Below, piece by piece: positions 24,652-34,000 of a stretch of 64,000 nt of DNA. The DNA is taken from positions 186,001-250,000 of the forward strand of contig NZ_JACYFJ010000003.1 of NCBI RefSeq assembly GCF_014855495.1, given 5' to 3'. The position numbers and the translations under genes were made by a program. The DNA comes from Euzebyella saccharophila (GTDB taxonomy: Bacteria; Bacteroidota; Bacteroidia; Flavobacteriales; Flavobacteriaceae). Below the pieces are notes generated by a model. It saw nothing but the letters and a program-made list of their open reading frames with translations, did not search any database and was not told the DNA's origin. Every line of letters begins with the position of its first letter. Position 1 is the stretch's first letter.

Positions 24652-25629
24652 ATGCGATTTACCCAACAGGAGAAATATGAGATCATACGGCTCGTGGAGA
24701 CATCCGAGATAGGCGTGAACAGGACGTTGAAGGAAATAGGCATCAACAAGAGCACCTTCTACAACTGGTATGGTAAGTACCTCGAAGGCGGCTTTGACGG
24801 ACTTGCGCCCAACCATAGGGCACGCAATACCTATTGGAACAGGATACCCGACAAAATAAGGTCGGAGGTCGTGGAGATGGCCCTGGACTTCCCGGAGGAA
24901 TCCTGCCGTGGACTTGCCTGCAAGATGACCGATGAACGGGAGTACTATATCTCGGAGAGCAGTGTCTACCGCATACTGAAGTCCCGTGGACTGGTGACAT
25001 CCCCTGCCTTTGATACCATGGCCGCCTCACAGGAGTACAGGGACAAGACCACAAGGGTTCACCAGATGTGGCAGACGGACTTCACCTATCTGAAGATCGT
25101 GGGATGGGGATGGTACTATCTCTCGACCATCCTGGACGATTACAGCCGTTATATCGTCCATTGGGAACTCTGCCCCTCGATGAACGCGGGGGACGTGAAG
25201 AAAACAGTGGGAAGGGCACTGGAAAAAGTGTCGCTGCCCAAGGGGAAAATGCCAAGGCTCCTGTCCGACAACGGGCCCTGTTACATCAGTGGCGAACTGA
25301 AGGAGTTCATAAAGGAAAGGGAAATGGAGCACATCCGGGGAAAGCCCAACCACCCACAGACACAGGGCAAGATAGAGCGTTACCACCGTTCGATGAAGAA
25401 CATCATCAAACTGGACAACTATTATCTGCCGGGTGAGCTCAAGGAAAGGTTGGAAGAGTTCGTGGACTATTACAACAACAGGAGATACCACGAATCATTG
25501 GAAAACCTGACCCCTTCAACCGTATATTTTGGATTGGACAAAAAGATATTGGAAAACCGTAAATCGATAAAGAAAAGAACGATGCTCAAAAGAAGGAAAG
25601 AGCACCAAATTCAAAAGTTGAAACTATGA
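24652..25629 (+). CDS. IS3-family transposase OrfB (DDE integrase)
   Basis: A 325-residue catalytic subunit with an N-terminal HTH (residues 1-60), the HTH_21-like linker, and an rve integrase core (about 130-290). DDE residues are visible in WQTDFTY, LLSDNGPC and GKIERYHR. The coding region runs to the right inverted repeat. It is expressed mainly as a frameshift fusion with OrfA. The gene appears intact, so the IS may still be active. Confidence 0.93.
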   Translation: MRFTQQEKYEIIRLVETSEIGVNRTLKEIGINKSTFYNWYGKYLEGGFDGLAPNHRARNTYWNRIPDKIRSEVVEMALDFPEESCRGLACKMTDEREYYISESSVYRILKSRGLVTSPAFDTMAASQEYRDKTTRVHQMWQTDFTYLKIVGWGWYYLSTILDDYSRYIVHWELCPSMNAGDVKKTVGRALEKVSLPKGKMPRLLSDNGPCYISGELKEFIKEREMEHIRGKPNHPQTQGKIERYHRSMKNIIKLDNYYLPGELKERLEEFVDYYNNRRYHESLENLTPSTVYFGLDKKILENRKSIKKRTMLKRRKEHQIQKLKL

Positions 25630-25654
25630 CTTAACTTTGGACCGGGTCAGTTCA

Positions 25655-25943
25655 GATTCGTTTGAAGACGTACACGAACGAATCGCAACCGGCATCCCTT
25701 GTGACAGGATATTTGGCAAACGATGTTTATATTGTCGGGTCTGTCGAAGGAACTATACAGGCCTACCATGCCAAAGACGGAAAAAAGATATGGTCGCACA
25801 AAAATCCCGCTCCAATTATTTCTTGGCTGATTTTAGATGATGACTCGCTCTTTTTGGGGGGTGGCATTCCTAAAATGTTCGGGGAATGGGCTGGCTCAAA
25901 CAAGAAAGGACATGGCCTATATGCCTATTCGCTAAATCACTAA
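25655..25943 (+). pseudogene. C-terminal remnant of a PQQ-like beta-propeller protein
   Basis: About 96 codons open directly from the IS right end with no start codon of their own. The peptide contains a propeller repeat (YIVGSVEGTIQAYHAKDGKKI with WSHKNPAPI) and ends ...GLYAYSLNH. The Trp and DGKKIW pattern is typical of PQQ-dependent dehydrogenase and BamB-like repeats. The 5' part of the gene is missing, and no partner fragment lies on the left side of the IS. Confidence 0.7.
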
Positions 25944-25978
25944 AAATCACAGTTCATTCTGTTTGTAATAGAATCGAA

Positions 25979-27943
25979 TTAATCCCACTTCATTCTTTGC
26001 AGTCTCACTGCGTTGAAAATTGCCAAAAGCGCCACACCCACATCAGCAAAAACAGCTTCCCACATCGTCGCAAGACCACCTGCACCGAGAATGAGGACTA
26101 TAACCTTTACACCAAAGGCAAGCCCAATATTTTGCCAGACAATCCTGCGGGTAGAACGACCAATTTTAATCGCTCTCGCAATCTTGCTTGGCTGGTCGGT
26201 CTGTATAATGACATCGGCTGTTTCGATGGCGACATCGCTTCCTAAGCCACCCATCGCAATTCCTACACCACTTGCTGCCAAAACGGGTGCGTCGTTTATG
26301 CCATCGCCGATAAATGCGACTTTCATATCAGGTTGTTTTTTGAGTTCTTCGACTTCGTTCAATTTGTCCTCGGGCAACAATCCGCCTTTCGCCCAATCAA
26401 TATTTAGTTCATTGGAGACTTGCTGCGTAATGGAATCTTTGTCGCCAGATAGCATTATAATTTTTGTAATTCCCGCATCCCTAATTTGTTTAATGGCTTG
26501 GTGCGCATCTTCCTTCAGTTCATCTGCGATGGTTACATAACCTGCAAATTTCCCGTCAATGGACACCATAACGATTGATTCTACAATGCCATCCGTTTCC
26601 GAAGGGACTTCTATGCCATTTGAGGTCATCAAAGCTTTGTTTCCTACCAACACTGTTTTTCCGTTGACTGTTCCTTTCAATCCCTTTCCGGCAACTTCCG
26701 ATACATCAGTCGCTTCATAATCCGAGCCGTCAGCTTTATATTCGAGAATCGCCTTGGCGATAGGATGAGTGGATTGCTCTTCCATCGCCATCAAATACTT
26801 CATAAACTCGGTTTCCTCAAATGTGATGGAATTGATTTCCTTGATTTTAAAAACCCCTTTAGTAACAGTTCCTGTTTTGTCCATTACGACCGTGTTCACT
26901 TGGGTCATTGCATCGAGAAAGGAAGCACCCTTGAAAAGAATACCGTTGCGGGATGCCGCACCCAATCCGCCAAAATAGCCCAGCGGTATAGAGATGACTA
27001 AAGCACAAGGACAGGATATCACAAGGAATATTAATGCTCGATAGAGCCAATCCCTAAAAACATAATCATCTACAAAAAAGTAAGGTAGAAACGTCAGTCC
27101 GATGGCAAGGAATACAACGATTGGCGTATAAATCCGAGCAAATTTTCTGATGAACAGTTCGGTCTTTGATTTTCTGGCAGTTGCATTCTGTACCATATCC
27201 AGAATTCGTGCAATGGAACTATCCTTGAATTCCTTGGTCGTCTCGATTTCGATTACACCATCAAGGTTGATGCTTCCAGCAAAAACGGTATCGCCTTTAG
27301 CAATTGTATCAGGTTTGCTTTCGCCTGTCAAGGCAGCAGTATTAAAAGAACCCTTTTCAGAAAGTATAATGCCATCAAGAGGAACTTTTTCGCCTACACG
27401 TACCTGTATCTTTTCACCGATTTCAACAGTCTCGGGATTTACTGAAACAAAATCACCATCACGATAAACCAAAGCCTCATTTGGTCTTACATCGAGTAAG
27501 GCTTTTATATTTCCCTTCGCACGGTTAACGGCCGCATTCTGGAACAGTTCGCCCACAGCATAAAATAACATTACGGCTACGCCTTCTGGATATTCGCCGA
27601 TAGCGAACGCCCCTAAAGTGGCTATGGACATCAAGAAAAATTCGGTAAAGAAATCACCATTTTTAATACTTTTCCAGCCTTCTCTTATCACCGGAAAACC
27701 AACAGGGATATAGGCTACCGTGTACCATACTATGCGAATCCATCCTTTGAAGAAAGGAAACGCATCAAAGTAATCAATAGCAATTCCGGCTATCAACATT
27801 ACAAAGCTGAAAATAGCCGGTAGATAGGTTCTAAAGTTTGAAATTTCTTCAGGGCTGCTATGGTTATGGCCATCATCGTGACTGTGCTCGCCCTTATGTT
27901 CTTTTGGGTCAATGTCCCGTAAATTTACTTTTTTCTTTTTCAT
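25979..27943 (-). CDS. cadA: Zn/Cd/Co-exporting P1B-type ATPase (CadA/ZntA-like)
   Basis: An inner-membrane metal exporter of 654 residues. A His/Asp-rich N-terminus (KEHKGEHSHDDGHNHS, about 15-30) replaces the usual HMA domain. TGES (206-209) is in the actuator, CPC (311-313) in TM6 and DKTGT, with phosphorylated D355, in the P-domain. THPIAKA supplies the SEHP-type histidine, and GDGINDAP is also present. It is the last gene of the czcA-czcB-CDF-fur-CDF-ATPase run and would move cytoplasmic metal to the periplasm for the CzcCBA pump. Confidence 0.93.
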   Translation of the reverse strand: MKKKKVNLRDIDPKEHKGEHSHDDGHNHSSPEEISNFRTYLPAIFSFVMLIAGIAIDYFDAFPFFKGWIRIVWYTVAYIPVGFPVIREGWKSIKNGDFFTEFFLMSIATLGAFAIGEYPEGVAVMLFYAVGELFQNAAVNRAKGNIKALLDVRPNEALVYRDGDFVSVNPETVEIGEKIQVRVGEKVPLDGIILSEKGSFNTAALTGESKPDTIAKGDTVFAGSINLDGVIEIETTKEFKDSSIARILDMVQNATARKSKTELFIRKFARIYTPIVVFLAIGLTFLPYFFVDDYVFRDWLYRALIFLVISCPCALVISIPLGYFGGLGAASRNGILFKGASFLDAMTQVNTVVMDKTGTVTKGVFKIKEINSITFEETEFMKYLMAMEEQSTHPIAKAILEYKADGSDYEATDVSEVAGKGLKGTVNGKTVLVGNKALMTSNGIEVPSETDGIVESIVMVSIDGKFAGYVTIADELKEDAHQAIKQIRDAGITKIIMLSGDKDSITQQVSNELNIDWAKGGLLPEDKLNEVEELKKQPDMKVAFIGDGINDAPVLAASGVGIAMGGLGSDVAIETADVIIQTDQPSKIARAIKIGRSTRRIVWQNIGLAFGVKVIVLILGAGGLATMWEAVFADVGVALLAIFNAVRLQRMKWD

Positions 27944-27976
27944 ATGTTCTAATCAAGTTTGATATCATTTTAAAAA

Positions 27977-28768
27977 CTACTTCGATAATTTCAGTATTCT
28001 CAATGCACCGCGCATTACAAAAGTGAAAACGATCCCGCCAATCACTAAATCGGGCCATTTACTATTCAGAAAATAAACCAGCACCCCAGCTACTATAACA
28101 CCACCATTGACAATAATATCATTGGATGTAAAAATGGCACTTGCCTGCATATGAGCCTCTTGGCTCTTTGCCTTGTTGATGAGCCAGAGCGATATCAAAT
28201 TACCTGCCAATGCGAAAATTGAAACTATAATCATCCATTGAAACAGGGGCGTTTCGGTATTGCTAAAAAACCTTCTCAAGACCTCTGCAAACCCAAGTAT
28301 TGCCAATGCCATCTGAAAGTATCCGCTGTATTTCGCAACCTTCTTTTTTCTTGAAATGGCACCGCCTACCGCAAATAGGCTTAATGCATATACGATGGAA
28401 TCTGCCAGCATATCTAATGAGTCTGCCACTAGACCCATCGAAGAAGAAATCCAACCAGTGGTCATTTCGATAACGAAAAAGCCAAAGTTGATGCCCAAGA
28501 CCCACCATAGGATTCTTTTTTGTTTGGATTGGTCTTCCATTACGGGTGGTTCGGCTTCTGTGGTTCCTTCTAAGGAATCCCCAAGTTTTAAGCTGGCTAT
28601 AGACGTTTGTATCGCCTTGACGTCGTCCACGTGATATACTTCCAATTTTCTGTTAGGAATATCAAAATCCAAGTGTTTTACTTGAGCATAAGACTCTAAC
28701 TTCATCCGAATCATCTGCTCTTCTGAAGGGCAGTCCATTTTAGTTATTATAAAAGTGCTTTTTTTCAA
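27977..28768 (-). CDS. Cation diffusion facilitator with N-terminal HMA-like domain
   Basis: 263 residues from a TTG at 28768, which gives the N-terminus MKKSTFIITKMDCPSEEQ; an upstream ATG at 28861 would run back through the end of the Fur gene. Residues 1-75 are a heavy-metal-associated-like domain keeping only one cysteine, followed by a six-TM CDF domain. SMGLVADSLDMLADS and the later ASAIFTSNDIIVNGG hold the polar TM2 and TM5 residues. The domain combination is common in Bacteroidetes. It probably exports Zn or Co by proton antiport. Confidence 0.82.
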   Translation of the reverse strand: MKKSTFIITKMDCPSEEQMIRMKLESYAQVKHLDFDIPNRKLEVYHVDDVKAIQTSIASLKLGDSLEGTTEAEPPVMEDQSKQKRILWWVLGINFGFFVIEMTTGWISSSMGLVADSLDMLADSIVYALSLFAVGGAISRKKKVAKYSGYFQMALAILGFAEVLRRFFSNTETPLFQWMIIVSIFALAGNLISLWLINKAKSQEAHMQASAIFTSNDIIVNGGVIVAGVLVYFLNSKWPDLVIGGIVFTFVMRGALRILKLSK

Positions 28769-28787
28769 AATCAATCTAATTTGTTTG

Positions 28788-29210
28788 TTAAAGTAAATTA
28801 CTGCTACATTTTTCACATATTCCCGTAACCACGAGATTAACATCCTCTGCCAAATATCCATCGGGCAAATTGATATGCGGGATTTTTTGTTCCGTTAAAC
28901 AAACCGTTTCGTCACAGTTAGTGCAATGGAAATGTAAATGCAAATCCTGTTCTATTTCACAATTACAGCCTTCTTCACAAAGTGCGTATTTAGAGATTCC
29001 AGTTCCGTCATCTATGTGATGCACCACGTTTTTTTCTTCAAACGTTTTTAGGGTTCGGTACAATGTGGTTCTATCCGCTTTTGCGAAAGCATTCTCAATA
29101 TCAGTCAGGGCGATGGCGGCATCCCTATCGGCCATATACTTATAAATCAATATGCGCATTGCCGTTGGGCGAACCCCATTGTCAATCAATCTTTTTTCTA
29201 TTTCTTTCAT
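28788..29210 (-). CDS. Fur-family metalloregulator (Zur-like)
   Basis: A 140-residue metal-sensing repressor. The winged helix is in DRTTLYRTLKTFEEKNVV (about 47-64). DLHLHFHCTNCDETVCL (about 88-104) contains the HxHxH and CxxC metal sites, and a second CEKC is near the C-terminus. The start overlaps the upstream CDF stop by four bases (ATGA), so it is within the efflux operon it presumably controls. Whether it senses Zn or another metal cannot be decided. Confidence 0.9.
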   Translation of the reverse strand: MKEIEKRLIDNGVRPTAMRILIYKYMADRDAAIALTDIENAFAKADRTTLYRTLKTFEEKNVVHHIDDGTGISKYALCEEGCNCEIEQDLHLHFHCTNCDETVCLTEQKIPHINLPDGYLAEDVNLVVTGICEKCSSNLL

Positions 29211-29845
29211 TTCTTATCGATGCTGTTTTTGATTTTTTGTGCTTTGGAATAGGCTTCCCAACCTTCTTTTGCCGCGTATGGCACTATCAATAATGCTGCA
29301 ATAGGGTCAGCCCACCACCAGCCCAGCCATTTTACGAGCAATAGGCCTATTAGGACCACCACAGTCTGATAAAGGCAAATAAAAGTGTCCTTGGCATCGG
29401 CCAACAGGGCAGGGCTATCCAATTTATGACCGTATTTTCTTTTGTAGTAAATCAGAATGGGGTTCACTACTAAGGAAACTATCAGTATCCCAATGCCCAA
29501 CGTGGACCAAGATGCTGTTTCTTGACTTATTAATTTTGAAATGGAATCATAGGATATAAAAATGCAGATAAGGGCAAATGATATGGCGATGACGTAAAGT
29601 GTTGTCATCTTTCTTCGCTCTACACGCTTTTCATCCAGACCCTTGATTTCGCCGTGCAATCGCCAACCGAGTGTTCCCGCACTTATGACTTCAATAGTGC
29701 TGTCCAGTCCCCAGCCTATCAAGGCGGAACTGTTTGCCGTGAATCCCGCTATAAGTGATACGACCACCTCGATAATGTCATAGATGACATTCCAAATTTG
29801 AAGTGTTCTTGCTTGTTTTAGATTTTGTTTTCTTGTTTCTTTCAT
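29207..29845 (-). CDS. CDF-family cation transporter
   Basis: 212 residues with six predicted TM helices and no large cytoplasmic domain. TM2 has SALIGWGLDSTIE and TM5 has ALLADAKDTFICLYQT; the usual HxxxD site is changed to W/D and D/D, which would alter metal choice. Three bases separate it from the czcB stop, and it overlaps fur by four bases, so it belongs to the same operon. Confidence 0.85.
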   Translation of the reverse strand: MKETRKQNLKQARTLQIWNVIYDIIEVVVSLIAGFTANSSALIGWGLDSTIEVISAGTLGWRLHGEIKGLDEKRVERRKMTTLYVIAISFALICIFISYDSISKLISQETASWSTLGIGILIVSLVVNPILIYYKRKYGHKLDSPALLADAKDTFICLYQTVVVLIGLLLVKWLGWWWADPIAALLIVPYAAKEGWEAYSKAQKIKNSIDKK

Positions 29846-29848
29846 CTC

Positions 29849-31048
29849 TTAATGTGCTTCTTCCTCGTTTTCCCCTTTTTTCATTTCCGCCATTAAATAG
29901 TAGGCGTTATTAAAGGCATACTTGGTATTCGGCTCTTGTTCGGTCAAAAAATCAATGGCAATCCATTCGCCATCGTGAGTTCCTTTTGTGATTTCCACGG
30001 GCATAAACTTCCAATCCTCGCCTTCATTTTTTGCTGTAAACACAAAGGACTTTTCGCCATCGGCTGCGATGGCACTTTCAGGAATTGCCGTGGTCATTGT
30101 ATTGTCGGTTTGGATGCGCCCTTGAATGTACATTCCCGGTATCAGGTTGCCTTCCTTATTTTCGATTTCGGCGTGTACGTGTATCGCTTTGGGGTTCTGC
30201 TCAAAAGTTTTTCCTACGGAATAGATTTCGGCTGTAAGTTCCTTTCCCGGAATGGATTGGACATTGAACCGCACGGTTTGTCCTTCCTTTACTTTGTACA
30301 CGTCTTTTTCAAATACCATCAAATCGGCGTGTACGTGATGGATGTCCACGATTTCCATTAGGTCGGTTTGAGGTTCTACATATTGTCCTGTTTTAACGGC
30401 TACTTTTTCCACAAAGCCTTGAATAGGACTTCGTAGCGCAACCCTTTGATAAATAGTGCCATTTCTCACACCTGATGCACTAACATTTAATTGTTGTAAT
30501 TGTGCTTCCAAACCGTTCACCATACTTCGTGAAGCTTGATATTCCGCTTCTGCTTTTTGGAAATTGGCACCGCTGCCCACACCTGCATCATAAAGAGTTT
30601 TTTGGCGTTCGTATTCTTTTTTGAGAAACTGACTATTGCTATGTGCATTGAGGTAATCCGTCTGTTTCTGTATGATATTGGGATGAGACAAATAGGCCAC
30701 AGTCTGACCTTTATTGACCTTATCGCCCTCGATGACCTCGATGGAAACTACGTTGGTACCAACAACCGTAGTGATGGTCGCTTCATTTTGTGGCGGAACT
30801 TCCAGTTGTCCGTTGGCTTCCACATATCCACTCATATTGCGCTGGGCAAGCGTATCGACTTTCATTTGTAGTGCATCATACTGTTTTGCAGTAAGTGTAA
30901 CTATTTCATCTTCCTCTTCAGAGTGATTTTCTTCTGTTTCTGAATGTGTTGCATCAACGTGGTCGCTTTCGGTTTTTGACTCGCCACAACTAATTATTGT
31001 GAATGCCGTAAGCATTGCGGTAATCGGTAAATATTTTAATTTTTTCAT
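29849..31048 (-). CDS. czcB: CzcB/CusB-type periplasmic adaptor lipoprotein
   Basis: A 399-residue membrane-fusion protein linking the inner-membrane pump to the outer-membrane channel. The start at MKKLKYLPI (31048) is preferred to an upstream in-frame ATG because it yields a lipoprotein signal with the lipobox TIISC. An acidic, His-rich linker (HVDATHSETEENHSEEEDE) follows, then the barrel-sandwich, alpha-hairpin and beta-barrel domains (for example VIEGDKVNKGQTVAYLSHP). It starts four bases after the czcA stop. Confidence 0.93.
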   Translation of the reverse strand: MKKLKYLPITAMLTAFTIISCGESKTESDHVDATHSETEENHSEEEDEIVTLTAKQYDALQMKVDTLAQRNMSGYVEANGQLEVPPQNEATITTVVGTNVVSIEVIEGDKVNKGQTVAYLSHPNIIQKQTDYLNAHSNSQFLKKEYERQKTLYDAGVGSGANFQKAEAEYQASRSMVNGLEAQLQQLNVSASGVRNGTIYQRVALRSPIQGFVEKVAVKTGQYVEPQTDLMEIVDIHHVHADLMVFEKDVYKVKEGQTVRFNVQSIPGKELTAEIYSVGKTFEQNPKAIHVHAEIENKEGNLIPGMYIQGRIQTDNTMTTAIPESAIAADGEKSFVFTAKNEGEDWKFMPVEITKGTHDGEWIAIDFLTEQEPNTKYAFNNAYYLMAEMKKGENEEEAH

Positions 31049-31052
31049 CTTT

Positions 31053-34000
31053 TTAGTTTTGAAAGTATTGTAGTTCAAACAAGGCATCTAAATAATTGTC
31101 AAGCGCATCGAGCGCATCCATTTCGGTGTTTATGGCATCACGTATAATCTGTGTGAATGAAGCATAATCCACCGCACCTTCCTTGTAGGCGAGTAACGCG
31201 CCCTTACGCTGTTCTTCTGCAAGTGGCAGAGCTTTATCCCTGTAAAACTGCCAAGATGTTTTCCACTTCTGGTAGCCTTGTACAGCCTGCTTAAATTCAG
31301 ATTGCAGTTGGCGTTGGATAAAATCTGCATTTGTCCTTGCGATTTCGCTATCGATTTTTGCTGCCTTGGCCTGACTACGCTGTGCGCCCGAAAACAACGG
31401 GACTGAAATGCCTGCCTGATAGGTGTAAAATCCACTATCGCCGTTTACCTGTTGCAATCCACCTTGCAGGTTTAATTTAGGAAGTAGCTCGGCACGAGCG
31501 GCATTATAGTTTGCTTCGGCTTCATCGATGCGCCTTTGCGAAAATTCCAGCTCGGGATGTCTTTCTAAATCCGCATCCAATCCCAATACAGCCACCTCAC
31601 TTTCTTCAAATGCATCTGGTACAGAATAAAAAATGTCTGTTGCCAGCCAAAGATTTAGCTTTTGCAACGCAATAGCATAATCGCTTTCTGCTTGTTGCAA
31701 TTTATTACTGATTTGCAACGCTTGGTTTTTTGCCGATGAATATTCCAATCTTGAAATGGCTTCCACCTCAAAGTTGAGTTGGATTGCCGTTTCAAACTGT
31801 GAATAAATGGAATCCAGCTCGCGGTACAGTTCAAATTTTTGTCGCTGTTGGTATGCCTGCGACCACGCCTTTTTTACTTCCTGTTCCACTTGCAATTCAG
31901 ACAGGTCGAGAGCGGTTTCGGCCAAAGCAATTCGTTGTTTTTGCAGTCGCTTATTAGCACCTATACCCAAGAGGTCGATATTTTGTTGCCCGACACCAAC
32001 TAAAGTATAAATACCCTGACCATCTGCAATTTCTTCGCCGCCCGTAAAAACTTGCGTTTTTCCAAAATCATAAGCAACACCTTTAAGTGCATTCTGTCGT
32101 TGAATTTCCAACTGTTTCGTCTTCAATAACGGATAGTTTTCCTTGGAAATTTCTACAGCTTTATCCAATGAAATAACCGGTAAAGAATCTTGCGGTCGGA
32201 CTTGTTGTGCTTTCCCTTCGACTGCGCTCTGGGCAGGCGCGATAGCGGAAGTAAACAAAAGACAGACCACGGCTGTTGCGGTAACAAATTTTGGATTAAA
32301 TTTCTTCTTCCGTTCCGAACGTTTCTCGACCCATTGGTAAAAGATGGGAAGGATAAATAGCGTCAAGAGTGTTGAAGTTATCAATCCACCTATAACCACA
32401 GTTGCCAAGGGTCGCTGCACTTCAGCCCCTGCCGATGCTGATATCGCCATCGGAAGAAATCCTAAGATATCGGTAAAGGCTGTAAGCATAATGGGGCGTA
32501 TCCGGCGTTTCGTACCTTCCACAATACGGTCTTTCAAGTTGGTCACGCCTTCTTCCTTCAACTCATTCAGGCCGCTAATCATTACCAGTCCGTTCAGGAC
32601 GGCAACACCAAAGAGGACGATAAAGCCGACCCCTGCGGAAATACTGAAAGGCATATCCCGGAGCCATAGTGCGAATACACCGCCAATGGTCGCCATCGGG
32701 ATTGCCAAGTAAATCATCAAGGTTTGCGGAAAAGATTTTAATGCGAAATAAATCAAAATGAAAATGAGCAGTAAAGCAATGGGGACCACAGTCTGTAATC
32801 GCTCGCTTGCTCTTTCGAGATTTTCAAATGCACCACCATACCGAATAAAATAGCCTGGTGGTAATTCAAGATTTGCGTCCAGTTTATCCTTAATCTCGTT
32901 GACCAAGGATTCCACATCACGTCCGCGCACATTTACACCTACGTAGGTTCTTCGGTTGGTATTGTCCCGACTGATTTGCATAGGACCAGGTGTGTATTCA
33001 ATAGCAGCCAGTTCTTGAAGCGGAATCTGTGAGCCATTGGGCAAATTGATGTACAGATTTCTGATGTCGTTGATGTCAGTACGGTTTTCTTCATCGAGTC
33101 TAACGACCAAGTCAAAACGCTTTTCGCCTTCAAAAATGACCCCTGCATATCCGCCCGCAAAAGCGGACTGTACCATTGTATTCAGCTGGTCAACACTCAC
33201 CCCATACTGAGCCAGCTTGTTACGATTGTATTTAATGGTCATTTGGGGCAGTCCAGAAGTTGCTTCTGCCCTCATATCGCCTATACCTTGAGTACCTGCA
33301 ATGATTTTTGTAATCTCATCCGCTTTTGCAGCAAGCACATCGATATCCTCACCATAAATTTTGATGGCAACATCTTCTCGAATACCCTCTAACAGTTCAT
33401 TAAAGCGCATTTCGATAGGTTGGGTAAACTCATAATTGACGCCCGGGATAATACTTACCGCTTCCTTCATTTTATCAATAAGTTCATCCTTATCATCGGC
33501 AGACACCCATTCGTCTTGGGGTTTTAGAATAACAAATACATCAGCGAAATCCATTGGCATCGGGTCTGTGGGCACTTCGGCCACACCGATACGGCTTACA
33601 ATTTTCTCAACTTCCGGAAATTCGGCCTTTATGATACGCTCAACTTTAGTAGTGGTCTCAATCGTTTCGCTTAGTGAGCTTCCGGGTTTAAGTATGGTGT
33701 GAAATGCAATATCGCCTTCATCCAGTTGGGGAATGAATTCGCCACCCATTCTTGTAAACATAAAAACGGTTAGGGCAAATATGGCGACGGCAATACCCAC
33801 AATCCATTTTCCCTTGTTTAAAGTCTTGACCAAAAGTGGTTCATACTTCCGCTGTACCCAATGCACGAAACGGTCGCCCCAAGATTTTTTTTCCGTCTTG
33901 GGCGGTTTTAAAAATAGTGCGGACATCATTGGAACGTATGTCAGGCAAAGAAACATAGCACCAATCATTGCAAATATGAATGTGAGCGCCATTGGTTTAA

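Larger units (their letters stand above)
24198..25654 (+). mobile_element. IS3-family insertion sequence
   Basis: Two transposase frames are bounded by imperfect terminal inverted repeats, 24198-24224 and 25629-25654. Each contains TGRACTGA-GGTC-AAAG-TAAGT, with one gap between the copies. Total length is about 1.46 kb. No target-site duplication is visible: the left flank ends in AAAAG and the right begins GATTCG. A deletion or recombination after insertion is therefore likely. The GC content is clearly higher than the surroundings. Confidence 0.88.
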
